DNA of 64,000 bases. Source: Kribbella qitaiheensis. GTDB lineage: Bacteria > Actinomycetota > Actinomycetes > Propionibacteriales > Kribbellaceae. The stretch spans positions 1-64,000 of the forward strand of contig NZ_CP043661.1 of NCBI RefSeq assembly GCF_014217565.1. The letters run 5' to 3'. Position numbers and translations under genes: made by a program. Under the pieces are notes generated by a model. It did not search any database and was not told where the DNA came from. It was given only the letters and a program-made list of their open reading frames with translations. Positions 27,544-35,851 of this stretch are shown piece after piece. The stretch's first letter is position 1. Every line of letters starts with the position of its first letter.

Positions 27544-28107
27544 CTACTTTGCCGGGTTTGTCATCAGGCGGACGGCTTCGACGATGTGCTCGCGGAGGGC
27601 CTGGGTGTCCTCGGTCTCTTCCGGGAAGTGGCCGAAGGGATTCGCCGCGGTGTAGGCCGTGGCCAGCGTCATCACGACGGTGAGCAGGAAATCCGCGGGG
27701 AAGTCGGGGTTCGTCTTGCCCTCGGCCTGGGCCGCCGCGATGCCGGCCACCTTCGAGTCCTGCGCCATCGCGCGCGCGGCCGGCTCGGTGGCCTGCTCCT
27801 CCAGGTTGGACCAGGCGAGCAGCCGCATCAGGTCGCGGTTCTCCATCGCGAAGTCGAAGACGCGCCCGGCCTTGCCCGGGAGATCCTCGGGGGTGGGGTC
27901 CATCTCGGCGTAGACCCGGGAGAGGTGCTTGTCGAGCACGGTGGTGAACAGCGTCTCCTTGTTCCCGAAGTAGACGTAGATCAGGTTCTTGTTGCACCCG
28001 GCCGTCTTCGCGATCCGGTCGACGCGCGCGCCGGCCACGCCGTATGCGGAGAACTCCGCCATCGCCGCCTCGAGGATCCGCTCCCTGGTCACGTCGGCCT
28101 TACCCAT
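27544..28107 (-). CDS. TetR-family transcriptional regulator
   Basis: The 187-residue protein has the TetR helix-turn-helix at 5-50: RERILEAAMAEFSAYGVAGA, then VDRIAKTAGCNKNLIYVYFGNK. A helical ligand-binding and dimerisation domain follows. It is divergent from an aldo-keto reductase gene, and the gap holds a perfect 17-base inverted repeat, so it should repress both. The ligand is unknown. Confidence 0.9.
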   Translation of the reverse strand: MGKADVTRERILEAAMAEFSAYGVAGARVDRIAKTAGCNKNLIYVYFGNKETLFTTVLDKHLSRVYAEMDPTPEDLPGKAGRVFDFAMENRDLMRLLAWSNLEEQATEPAARAMAQDSKVAGIAAAQAEGKTNPDFPADFLLTVVMTLATAYTAANPFGHFPEETEDTQALREHIVEAVRLMTNPAK

Positions 28108-28140
28108 CAGCTCACCTCATCCGTTCGGGCCCAGAGTAAC

Positions 28141-28197
28141 AATTGACTAACTGGTTAGCCAGTTGTACGCTCGATTTAGGTAACCAGTTAGTCAATT
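28141..28197. promoter_or_regulatory. TetR operator, perfect 17-base inverted repeat
   Basis: AATTGACTAACTGGTTA (28141-28157) and its exact reverse complement (28181-28197) are separated by 23 bases in the gap between the divergent TetR and aldo-keto reductase genes. Each arm carries an AACTGGTTA core, the kind of site TetR dimers bind. The left arm continues to AACTGGTTAGCCAGTT, itself a palindrome. Confidence 0.8.
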
Positions 28198-28217
28198 TTC
28201 TCTCTCAGAGGTGTGCG

Positions 28218-29084
28218 ATGACCACGAATCTTCCCGGCGGCGCACTGAAGCTCGCCGACGACCTGACCATCAGCCGGATGGGCTACGGCGCGATGCAGTT
28301 GGCCGGCCCCGGCGTCTTCGGTCCGCCGAAGGACCACGACGAGGCGATCGCCGTACTGCGAACCGCCGTCGAGCTCGGCATCACCCACATCGACACCAGC
28401 GACTTCTACGGCCCGGTGGTCACCAACGAGCTGATCAAGGAAGCGCTGCACCCGTACGCCGCGGATCTGCACATCTTCACCAAGGTCGGTGCCCGGCGCG
28501 GTGACGACAAGAGCTGGATCCCGTCGCTCGATCCCGAGGACCTGAAGGCGCAGGTGCGGCAAAATCTCGACCACCTGGGGCTCGACGCCCTCGACGTCGT
28601 CAACCTCCGCGCGCCTGGCCTCGAGGAGACCACCGAGATCTCGATCGCCAAGGAGTTCACCGCATTGGCCGAGTTGCAGCAGGAGGGTCTGATCAAGCAC
28701 CTCGGTCTCAGTAATGTCTCTGCTGCGCAGCTCACCGAGGCGCAGCAGATCGCCCCGGTCGTCACCGTGCAGAACCTCTACAACCTTGCCCAGCGCAACG
28801 ATGACGAGCTGGTCGACCGGTGCGCGGCCGAGGGGATCGCCTACGCCTCGTTCTTCCCACTCGGCGGCTTCAGCCCGCTCCAGTCGGACACCCTCACCAC
28901 CGTCGCCACCCGCCTCGGTGCCACCGCCCAACAGGTAGCCCTCGCCTGGCTCCTCCAGCGCTCCCCAACCATGGTCCTCATCCCGGGCACCTCCTCCGTC
29001 GCCCACCTCCACGAAAACGTCGCCGCGGCCACCCTCATCCTCCCCACCGACGCCGTCACCGAACTGAACACCATCGGCAAGTAG
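28218..29084 (+). CDS. aldo/keto reductase
   Basis: The protein of 288 residues is a TIM-barrel NADPH-dependent oxidoreductase. Family blocks are ISRMGYGAMQLAG, GITHIDTSDFYG with catalytic Asp and Tyr, LHIFTKVGARRGDD with catalytic Lys, LIKHLGLSNVSAAQL, and the cofactor block VLIPGTSSVAHLHENV. The usual His of the tetrad is replaced: LDVVNLRAPG has Asn where many members have Leu-His. The start at ATG 28218 follows the operator. Substrate is unknown; the divergent TetR gene suggests an inducible detoxifying role. Confidence 0.9.
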   Translation: MTTNLPGGALKLADDLTISRMGYGAMQLAGPGVFGPPKDHDEAIAVLRTAVELGITHIDTSDFYGPVVTNELIKEALHPYAADLHIFTKVGARRGDDKSWIPSLDPEDLKAQVRQNLDHLGLDALDVVNLRAPGLEETTEISIAKEFTALAELQQEGLIKHLGLSNVSAAQLTEAQQIAPVVTVQNLYNLAQRNDDELVDRCAAEGIAYASFFPLGGFSPLQSDTLTTVATRLGATAQQVALAWLLQRSPTMVLIPGTSSVAHLHENVAAATLILPTDAVTELNTIGK

Positions 29085-29106
29085 CAGGCTCTGTGTCACC
29101 TGCAAC

Positions 29107-29134
29107 AACCTGCAAAACAAGGGTTTTGCAGGTT
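29107..29134. terminator. hairpin after the aldo/keto reductase gene
   Basis: AACCTGCAAAAC (29107-29118) and GTTTTGCAGGTT (29123-29134) form perfect 12-base arms with a four-base loop, 22 bases after the stop. There is no T-run, so a regulator site is also possible. Confidence 0.6.
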
Positions 29135-29215
29135 CGTGCAGTGCAGTACACCTGTTGCGATCAGTGATCGGTTCATAGCTTCGAGCTGTCTACTTTCCGA
29201 GTACAAGGAGATGGC

Positions 29216-29728
29216 ATGAAGAACTTGCGTAGAGCCGCTACGGCCCTGATGGTGATGCCGCTGGCGATCGCGGGACTGGTCGCATCGTCCGGAGCGGCGT
29301 CGGCCTCGGCGACGGGCAGTGCCGGCAACGAAGCCACGGCTTCTGTGGTGGTGGGGCCGGGCCAAAGGGGGCACACGTGTAGTGGATACACGTACGCGGA
29401 CTCCACTCACACCCGCTACTGGCAGACCTGTGCGTGGGTTGATCTCGGACACGTGTTTTTCACCGTCGAGTTCGGCAACTCGAGCAGCTTCGACTGGAAC
29501 CCCTGGCTGACCTACGAGGACTACTACTCGTCCGGTACGGCCATGACCTGTGTGGATGGGCATGAGGACGCGTTCCTGGTCGCTGCCCATTCGACGCGAG
29601 GCACTGCCCCACAGCACTGCTGGATCCCCCGTGCGCGGGGCGCTTATGCCTCTATCGGGAAGGTTTGGTACAACAGCTCTCAGACGAGCGCCGTGGAGCA
29701 GCACAGTCCGACCCTTCAGGTTCTTTAG
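29216..29728 (+). CDS. secreted protein of unknown function
   Basis: The 170-residue protein has a signal peptide (MKNLRRAATALMVMPLAIAG, cut probably after ASAS). The mature part is rich in Tyr, Trp, Ser and Thr and has four cysteines (HTCSGY, WQTCAW, MTCVDG, QHCWIP), which could form two disulphides. An ACAAGGAGATGGC ribosome site precedes ATG 29216. No catalytic motif is visible and I do not recognise the family. It is followed by its own terminator, so it is probably a single-gene unit. Confidence 0.7.
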   Translation: MKNLRRAATALMVMPLAIAGLVASSGAASASATGSAGNEATASVVVGPGQRGHTCSGYTYADSTHTRYWQTCAWVDLGHVFFTVEFGNSSSFDWNPWLTYEDYYSSGTAMTCVDGHEDAFLVAAHSTRGTAPQHCWIPRARGAYASIGKVWYNSSQTSAVEQHSPTLQVL

Positions 29729-29738
29729 GTCCTGAGTC

Positions 29739-29768
29739 GCTGCCCCGGAACATCTGTGCCGGGGCAGC
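29739..29768. terminator. hairpin terminator after the secreted protein gene
   Basis: GCTGCCCCGG (29739-29748) and CCGGGGCAGC (29759-29768) form perfect ten-base GC-rich arms with a ten-base loop, eleven bases after the stop codon and just before the lipoate ligase start. Confidence 0.8.
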
Positions 29769-29781
29769 GGTTGGGGTTGAT

Positions 29782-30831
29782 ATGCATGGTGAATACAAGG
29801 TGCCTGGTGGGAAGTTGGTTGTGGCTGATCTCGACGTGGCCGACGAGGTGGTGCGGCGGGGTCGGATCAGTGGGGACTTCTTTCTCGAGCCGGATGATGC
29901 GCTGGCGTTGATCGATGCTGCGCTGGCCGGAGTGCCGGTTGGGGCGTCGGTGGCGCAGATCGCGGCTCGGGTGCGGGGCGTGCTGGGCGATGGCGTCGAG
30001 ATGATCGGGTTTTCGCCTGAGGCGGTGGCTGTCGCGGTACGGCGTGCGCTGACTGGCGCGTCGGCGTGGACGGATCATGCGTGGGAGTTCGTCCACGACG
30101 TACCGCGGGAGCCGGCGTTGCAGATGGCGCTCGACGAGGTGCTGGCCGAGCAGGTCGGGTCGGGGGAGCGGGCGCCGACGTTGCGGATCTGGGAGTGGGC
30201 CGCGAACGCGGTCATCATCGGGAGCTTCCAGTCGCTCGCCAACGAGGTGGATCTGGGCGGTGCCGCCAAGAACGACGTGACAGTCGTACGGCGGATCAGC
30301 GGCGGCGGGGCGATGTTCGTCGAGCCCGGCAACACCATCACCTACTCGCTCTACGTACCGGAGTCGCTCGTCTCGGGGCTGTCGTTCGTCGACTCGTACG
30401 CGTTCCTCGACGACTGGGTGGTCGGCGCGCTGAACGAGCTGGGCATCGCCGCGACGTACCAGCCGATCAACGACATCACCTCGCCGGCGGGCAAGATCGC
30501 GGGTGCCGCGCAGAAGCGGTTCGCGGGCGGCGCAGTACTGCATCACGTCACGATGGCCTACGACATGGATGCCACGAAAATGCTTCAGGTGCTACGGATC
30601 GGCCGCGAGAAGTTGTCGGACAAGGGCACCACGAGCGCCAACAAACGAGTCGACCCGCTGCGCAGCCAGACCGGTCTGGAACGTGGTGAGGTGATCAAGC
30701 GACTGGTCGGCACCTTCGCCGCCCGGTACGGCCTCGCCGACGCCACGATCGACGACGAGACGCTCGCCGAGGCGCGACGCCGGGTGGAGACCAAGTTCGG
30801 TACCGAGGACTGGCTCACCCGGGTCCCGTGA
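29782..30831 (+). CDS. lipoate-protein ligase family protein
   Basis: The protein of 349 residues has a lipoate accessory-type domain at its N-terminus (1-95) beginning MHGEYKVPGGKLV, then the catalytic lipoate/biotin ligase domain (100-349). The latter shows NAVIIGSFQSLANEVD, VVRRISGGGAMFVEPGN, the core of the lipoyl-AMP site, and INDITSPAGKIAGAAQKRF with the catalytic Lys. In E. coli LplA the accessory domain is C-terminal, so the order is reversed here. The enzyme would attach lipoate to E2 or GcvH proteins. The start at ATG 29782 was chosen because the accessory motif begins there. Confidence 0.85.
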   Translation: MHGEYKVPGGKLVVADLDVADEVVRRGRISGDFFLEPDDALALIDAALAGVPVGASVAQIAARVRGVLGDGVEMIGFSPEAVAVAVRRALTGASAWTDHAWEFVHDVPREPALQMALDEVLAEQVGSGERAPTLRIWEWAANAVIIGSFQSLANEVDLGGAAKNDVTVVRRISGGGAMFVEPGNTITYSLYVPESLVSGLSFVDSYAFLDDWVVGALNELGIAATYQPINDITSPAGKIAGAAQKRFAGGAVLHHVTMAYDMDATKMLQVLRIGREKLSDKGTTSANKRVDPLRSQTGLERGEVIKRLVGTFAARYGLADATIDDETLAEARRRVETKFGTEDWLTRVP

Positions 30832-30943
30832 CGGATCCCCACCCGGCGGAGGGCGGGGGCGTGGGCTGGGGCTGGGGAACGGGGCAGAGTTTGATGCCTC
30901 ATCGGGCACGACCTGACCGGGCCGGCGAGGCTAACGTCGGGGT

Positions 30944-32602
30944 ATGGCGGACCGGGCGCGCCGTGCCCATGACTCCCGAGCAACCGCACCGGTTGCTGGG
31001 AGGAAGCAGCCTGCGCCGGAACACGAGCTGGCGAGGCTGCAACGGCAGGTGGGGAATCGGGTCGTCTCCGATTTCGTCAACGGTCTCGCGGTCCAGCGGC
31101 TCAAGGAAGGCGACGGGCCCTCGCACGACGTGGGGGTGATCCAGCAGCAGCTGAATCTCGTCAGCGGTGTGGCCCGCCTCGCGATCACCGGCCGCTTCGA
31201 CGCGGCGACAACCGCCGCCGCCAAGGCGTTCCAGCGCAAGCTGATCGCCGAGGCTGTTGCCGGCGTGGTGGAGGACGGCATCGTCGTCGGCGTCACGCAC
31301 GCCCAGCTGAAGACGCGTGCGCCATCAGTCACCATCAGTGGTACCGACACCGTCGTCGTCGGTCCGGGGAACACTCAAGTTCCCATGAGCCCCGCGCTCG
31401 GAACGCACAAGAAGGTGCTGGCCGGCGCCAAGGGCGTCGCGGTCAAGGAGTTGCAGGAGCGGCTCAACAACAGCGGTGCCACCACCGGCAAGAAGCTGGT
31501 CATCGACGGCATCTTCGGTGGCCTGACCGACGCCGCGCTGAAGGAGTTCCAGACCAGCGCCAAGGTGACCGCCAACGGAATCGCCGACCCCGGTACGTGG
31601 GCGAAGCTCGAGACCGCCGGTGCCGCGAGCCAGGGGCATGTCGAGTTCGACTGGCGCGAGGAGGTGGAGGGCGTGAAGAACGTGGGCCTGCGCGCGGCGT
31701 ACGACTGGAAGCTCTCCAAGACCGCGCTGGCGATCAGCGTCGGGATCACCTTCAACAAGAAGCACGGTGGGGTCGAGGCGAAGATCGGCCAGTGGCTGAG
31801 CGACATCAAGGAGATCTGGAGCACCTTCAAGGCCGTCAACCACAGTGATCCGAAGAAGAAGAGCATGAACCTCGACTTCAAGGCTGTTCGCGGCGGCTCG
31901 GATCACGCCGTCGACGTGTTCAGGTTCGACACCGCGCTGCCGAAGAAGCAACGCGGCGACAGCCGGTCTAACTCGGGCACCTGGTACACGATCGACCCGC
32001 GTCGCTCGATGGCTCCGCACGAGTTCGGCCACCTGATCGGGCTCGCCGACGAGTACAACCGGACCGAGGACCACTACGTGACCACCACCGGCGAGGAGCC
32101 GGACGTCGGCGACCCGGCCGGCGTGGCCGCGGACGGCACCAAGCTCGCGACCAACATCAAGGCCAACCTGCCGCTCAGCGACGTACTGGCAGCCCCGATC
32201 GCCGCCGCTGACGACAAGCGCTGGGGCGCGAAGCTGGCCGGCGTGGTGAACGGGGGCCTGGGGGAGAAGCAGGGCGGCTTCTCTCGCTTCGTCGCGCAGG
32301 AGTATGCCAAGGCCAATGCGGGCGCTTCGGTCTACGACGACATCCAGGCGGCGTTCAACGCCAAGGCGGTGACCGGATTCCAGGACAACTTCCGCCTCGC
32401 GGTCACCCCCTTCCTCTACTCCAACAAGAGTCTGATGGGAACTATGGAAACCACACCGGCCAAGGGCGGCGGAGGTCTGAAGGCCGCGGATCACGAGCAC
32501 CCGATCGAACCGCGGCACGTGCAGCCGTACGTGAACCTGCTGGCCAAGGAGTGGACGCTGCAGACCGGCGCCGCCGACGTCTGGAAGCCGGAACGCCGAT
32601 GA
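30944..32602 (+). CDS. peptidoglycan-binding zincin with contractile-injection cargo motif
   Basis: The 552-residue protein has no signal peptide. Its N-terminus carries LARLQRQVGNRVVSDFV (about 29-45), the LQR-x-x-GN-x-x-V motif found at the start of many proteins linked to extracellular contractile injection systems. Two peptidoglycan-binding-like repeats follow (about 60-125 and 158-224; the second is clear: VKELQERLNNSG and IDGIFGGLTDAALKEFQTSA). A metalloprotease domain has HEFGHLIGLADEY at 359-371. The gene overlaps the next by four bases (ATGA at 32599) and heads a coupled set. It looks like an exported cell-wall-directed toxin or protease; no injection-structure genes are present in the window. 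Confidence 0.7.
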   Translation: MADRARRAHDSRATAPVAGRKQPAPEHELARLQRQVGNRVVSDFVNGLAVQRLKEGDGPSHDVGVIQQQLNLVSGVARLAITGRFDAATTAAAKAFQRKLIAEAVAGVVEDGIVVGVTHAQLKTRAPSVTISGTDTVVVGPGNTQVPMSPALGTHKKVLAGAKGVAVKELQERLNNSGATTGKKLVIDGIFGGLTDAALKEFQTSAKVTANGIADPGTWAKLETAGAASQGHVEFDWREEVEGVKNVGLRAAYDWKLSKTALAISVGITFNKKHGGVEAKIGQWLSDIKEIWSTFKAVNHSDPKKKSMNLDFKAVRGGSDHAVDVFRFDTALPKKQRGDSRSNSGTWYTIDPRRSMAPHEFGHLIGLADEYNRTEDHYVTTTGEEPDVGDPAGVAADGTKLATNIKANLPLSDVLAAPIAAADDKRWGAKLAGVVNGGLGEKQGGFSRFVAQEYAKANAGASVYDDIQAAFNAKAVTGFQDNFRLAVTPFLYSNKSLMGTMETTPAKGGGGLKAADHEHPIEPRHVQPYVNLLAKEWTLQTGAADVWKPERR

Positions 32603-33300
32603 CACTTCGCCTGACGCTCAGCAACTACGGCTCGTCGACGCTCGAGATCGGCCTCGTGATCGACGACGACGGCCACATCACCGGCTGGCAGACGTCCGGG
32701 TGGCGGGTCGGCCGATTCGCCCGGGACCTGACCGCGAAGGAGCGGACGGAGCTCGACCGCGCACTGGAGTCGGCGCGGGCCGCCGACGCGCAGGCACCTC
32801 CCGCAGAAGGGCCTCGGTCGCCCAGCGGCTCGACCGAGCAGTTGGTCGCCGATGGGTTGCCGGACGCAACCTTCTCCTCCAATGCGAGTCCGCCGCCGGG
32901 GTTCGAAGAGCTCATCCGCGTACTCCGCGGCGTCCGCGAAAACCTCGCCGACTCCCCGTCGGCCGCGATCGAGCTCGAAGTCTCCGGTACGCCGTTGCGC
33001 GCGCGACTCAAGCACATCGGGAAGGAGCCGATCGACGTACGCGGTGACAGCGAGCTTCGCGTCGAGGCGCTCATCTATGACAAGGACTACGCCGTACTCG
33101 AGCGCGAGCTCCACACGGTTGACGCCGCCGGCCTGGATGGTGCGCTGTCCGACGGCTGGGAGCTGGAGCTCGTTGCTGGGCTGTCGTTGCCCACACCGCC
33201 GCGTGGCGGATTCCTGAGCGTCAATGCTGGTCCCCTGCGGGTCGACTCCATCGGTGACGGCGTCCTCCGGCGGGCCGAGTTCAGTTGGGTGACCGAATGA
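32599..33300 (+). CDS. hypothetical protein, partner of the zincin gene
   Basis: The 233-residue protein has two predicted beta-rich parts (1-60 and 120-233) joined by a polar linker with Ala, Pro and Ser. There is no membrane segment, cysteine cluster or catalytic motif that I can recognise. It overlaps the zincin gene before it and the methyltransferase-like gene after it by four bases each, so all are made together. By position it could be a chaperone, immunity or packaging protein for the zincin; this is inference only. Confidence 0.75.
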   Translation: MTLRLTLSNYGSSTLEIGLVIDDDGHITGWQTSGWRVGRFARDLTAKERTELDRALESARAADAQAPPAEGPRSPSGSTEQLVADGLPDATFSSNASPPPGFEELIRVLRGVRENLADSPSAAIELEVSGTPLRARLKHIGKEPIDVRGDSELRVEALIYDKDYAVLERELHTVDAAGLDGALSDGWELELVAGLSLPTPPRGGFLSVNAGPLRVDSIGDGVLRRAEFSWVTE

Positions 33301-34841
33301 CCGTTTCCGGAAAGTCGATCGAGTCGCTGCTCGACGGAGTACCAGAGCAGCCCGGTACTGCGCTGCGCCTGTCCGAGTCGCCGTTGTGGGACCGGCAGCG
33401 GCGCTTCTACGACCGCGGTGCGCCGGACATCTGGGGGAGTGGCGCCGTACCGCACGGCATCACCGGCAACCCGCGGATCGCCAGCACGTACGCCCGGATC
33501 GCCCAGGAGTTCCTCCGCGCGAGCATGACGGCTGACACCGCGGAGGTGCCGCACATCGTCGAGTTCGGGGGCGGGACCGGCCGGTTCGCGTACCTGTTCG
33601 TCCGGCAACTGAGAGCGCTTGCTCCCGGTCTGCGCTTCACCTACGTGGTGACCGACTTCGCGGCCGATCGGGTGCAGGCGTGGGCCGCCCACCCGTCGTA
33701 CCGGCCCTTCATCGACGAAGGCCTGATCGACTTCGCCGTCCTCGACGCCGACAACCCCGGCCCGCTCGAGCTTCTCGTCTCCGGCCGGACCATCACTCCC
33801 GGCTCGCTGCGCGCACCGGTGATCGGCATCGCCAACTACGTGTTCGACACCTTGCGCCACGACTGTTTCGCCCTCAGCGGCGGCGACCTGATGGAGCTGA
33901 AGGTGGCGCCGGTCGGCGACGACCAGGAACCGTCGATCGAGTGGGAGAGCGCTCCCTGTGGTGAGATCGCCGATGATCTCGCTGCCGTCCTCGACCACTA
34001 CCGGGACTGGCTGGACGACACCGCCGTTCTCGCGCCGGTCGGCGGGATGCGCTGCCTGGAGTTCCTGGACGACCTGACCCAGGGCCCGAGTCTCGCGATC
34101 ATCGCCGACAAGGGGCACCGGACCAGGGTAGAGCTGTGTTCGTACCCCAGCCCATCAGTGGTGTTCCACGGCAGCGCGTTCTCGCTGATGGTCAATTTCG
34201 ACCTGCTCGCCCGCTGGGTACGGCAGCGTGGCGGCGTCGGGATCCTGCCCACCGAGCCCGCGAACAGCCTGGTGGTCGGTGCTTTCGTGCAAGGACCGAT
34301 GCCGGAGCCGGAGCGGCTGACCGCCTGGGTTCAGGACCAACTGGTCGATACCGGTCCCGACAACGCGTTCAGCCTCCGCCCCTTGCTCAGTACGGCGAGT
34401 TCGCTGTCGCTGGAGGCGATGCTGGCGAGCCTGCGCCTGTCGCGATCCGACCCGACGTTGCTGATCGAGTTCCTGCCCACCTTGCTGGACGTCCTGCCGG
34501 GCGCTCCCGAGGTCGTCAAGAACGAGATGCACCGGCTCCTCGGCCAGGTCTGGGACAACTACTTCCCGATCGGCGAACCGATCGACATGGCATTGTGCAT
34601 GGGCCTGATCCTGTCCGCCATCCAGCGTTTCCCCGACGCGATCGAATTCCTGGAGCTCTCGGTCAAAGATCACCCGGAGAGCGCGCCCGCGGCGTTCGCG
34701 ATGGCTGTGGCGCTGCGTGGCATGCGCGATCTCCGCGCGGCCCGGGACTGGGTCGACCGCGCTCTCGAGTTCGAACCCGGCTTCTCCGAGGCGCGCTCGT
34801 TGCGGGCCATGCTGGCCGAGTCCGACGCGGGAGTGTTCTGA
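33297..34841 (+). CDS. MidA-like SAM-dependent methyltransferase with TPR-like C-terminus
   Basis: The protein of 514 residues carries a methyltransferase-type motif I in VEFGGGTGRFAYLFVRQL (about 88-105) and further blocks resembling the MidA/NDUFAF7 family (ANYVFDTLRHD, FHGSAFSLMVNFDLL). The last 90 residues are helical with a TPR-like pair (QRFPDAIEFLELSVKDHPES, RDWVDRALEFEPGF). MidA proteins methylate an Arg on partner proteins. The start at ATG 33297 overlaps the previous stop, and the stop overlaps the next start by one base (TGATG). The target may be a product of this operon. Confidence 0.7.
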   Translation: MTVSGKSIESLLDGVPEQPGTALRLSESPLWDRQRRFYDRGAPDIWGSGAVPHGITGNPRIASTYARIAQEFLRASMTADTAEVPHIVEFGGGTGRFAYLFVRQLRALAPGLRFTYVVTDFAADRVQAWAAHPSYRPFIDEGLIDFAVLDADNPGPLELLVSGRTITPGSLRAPVIGIANYVFDTLRHDCFALSGGDLMELKVAPVGDDQEPSIEWESAPCGEIADDLAAVLDHYRDWLDDTAVLAPVGGMRCLEFLDDLTQGPSLAIIADKGHRTRVELCSYPSPSVVFHGSAFSLMVNFDLLARWVRQRGGVGILPTEPANSLVVGAFVQGPMPEPERLTAWVQDQLVDTGPDNAFSLRPLLSTASSLSLEAMLASLRLSRSDPTLLIEFLPTLLDVLPGAPEVVKNEMHRLLGQVWDNYFPIGEPIDMALCMGLILSAIQRFPDAIEFLELSVKDHPESAPAAFAMAVALRGMRDLRAARDWVDRALEFEPGFSEARSLRAMLAESDAGVF

Positions 34842-35292
34842 TGTTCCGCGAGGTTCTCGACTTCCTGGCCGCTGACGGTTGGCCGGTCGCGCCCGACTCC
34901 TTCGACGGCGTTCCGTGCATCCGGACGCGGTTCATCGGCAGCGCGGAGGCCTGGGACTGCCGCGCGCGCCCGTACGACCCGTTCGGCCAGCTCGCGTTCG
35001 AGTCGATCCTGCCGATCAGCGTCGATGCCGGCCAGCTCGAAGCCATCACCCAACTCGTCGTTCGGGCGAACTGGCGGCTGCTGACCGGCGCCTTCCAGCT
35101 GGATCTCGACACCGGCGAGCTGGTGTTCCGGACGATGGTGTTCCTGTCCGACGGGGTCGAACTGCCCGAACCGCTGTGCCGCGGGCTGATCTACAGCAAC
35201 GTGCTCACCGTGGACCGCTGCCTGGCCGAGTTCAAGGCGGGCCCGCCGCCGGTGACGACCCGATCGAGGCCTACGAGCGCCTCGCGCTCTGA
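34841..35292 (+). CDS. YbjN/T3SS-chaperone-like protein, frameshifted near its end
   Basis: From ATG 34841 about 135 residues match the YbjN or CesT-like fold: MFREVLDFLAADGWP, an alternating beta sheet, RANWRLLTGAFQLDLDTGEL and the helix CRGLIYSNVLTVDRCLAEF. In the first frame the chain runs past 35250 and on into the next gene. One base earlier or later it would end naturally as GDDPIEAYERLAL at TGA 35290-35292. A one-base loss in the CCGCCGCCGG run near 35250 is likely. Proteins of this fold can be secretion chaperones, which would fit the cargo-like zincin at the head of this set. Confidence 0.6.
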
Positions 35293-35350
35293 GCGCGATT
35301 GTTGCCTGGGCGACGGGGTACCGGGCGAGCAGGCGGAAAGGAGAACTCTC

Positions 35351-35530
35351 ATGCCTGCTGGTTCGAGCAAGAAGCGTGAGCGACAGTACGAGCACATCAA
35401 GGCCGGACTGAAGAAACGCGGCCGCAGCGAGGACACGGCCGAGGAGATCGCCGCCCGCACGGTCAACAAGGAACGGGCCCGCTCCGGCGAGGCCAAGGCT
35501 CAGCTCGCCAAGGCCGTCGGCCGGGGCTGA
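35351..35530 (+). CDS. small basic protein of the plasmid-stabilisation/Rho-N type
   Basis: A 59-residue protein begins at ATG 35351 behind a strong AAAGGAG. It is very rich in Lys, Arg and Ala (SSKKRERQYEHIKAGLKKRG, TAEEIAARTVNKERA) and is a common short actinobacterial protein often annotated as plasmid stabilisation protein. It may bind nucleic acid. It has its own ribosome site, so it is a separate gene, although the frame of the preceding frameshifted gene runs into it. Confidence 0.75.
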   Translation: MPAGSSKKRERQYEHIKAGLKKRGRSEDTAEEIAARTVNKERARSGEAKAQLAKAVGRG

Positions 35531-35589
35531 CCCACTCCCTCTCCTCGTACTACCTGCCGCCGGGTGTTCTTGACGAGTTTCGAACACAC

Positions 35590-35799
35590 ATGGTGAAACG
35601 TTTTCGCGCGATCAGCGATAGGTGGTGTGGGGAGAGGAGCGGAACGGTGCTGGGGACTGACATAGGGCGACGACTGATCGCGCTGCTCCGGATCGTGGAG
35701 CGCACGGCTGGTGACCACGCGGACGTGGTCACCGACGACGCCCTGCTCGACGCCTGGTTCGGCCCGCGATCACCCGCGGCACACCGGGAAATCCTCTGA
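35590..35799 (+). CDS. small hypothetical protein
   Basis: A 69-codon frame starts at ATG 35590; a later GTG at 35647 is an alternative. The second half is acidic and helical (IGRRLIALLRIVERTAGD, DDALLDAWFG). I recognise no family and see no strong ribosome site. It is kept because it fills the gap before the GAF-ANTAR gene and its composition is protein-like, but it may not be real. Confidence 0.3.
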   Translation: MVKRFRAISDRWCGERSGTVLGTDIGRRLIALLRIVERTAGDHADVVTDDALLDAWFGPRSPAAHREIL

Positions 35800-35851
35800 G
35801 TGACCCCCGGGCGAACAGTAACGCCGAAGTTATGCACAAGCTGCTGCCTGG

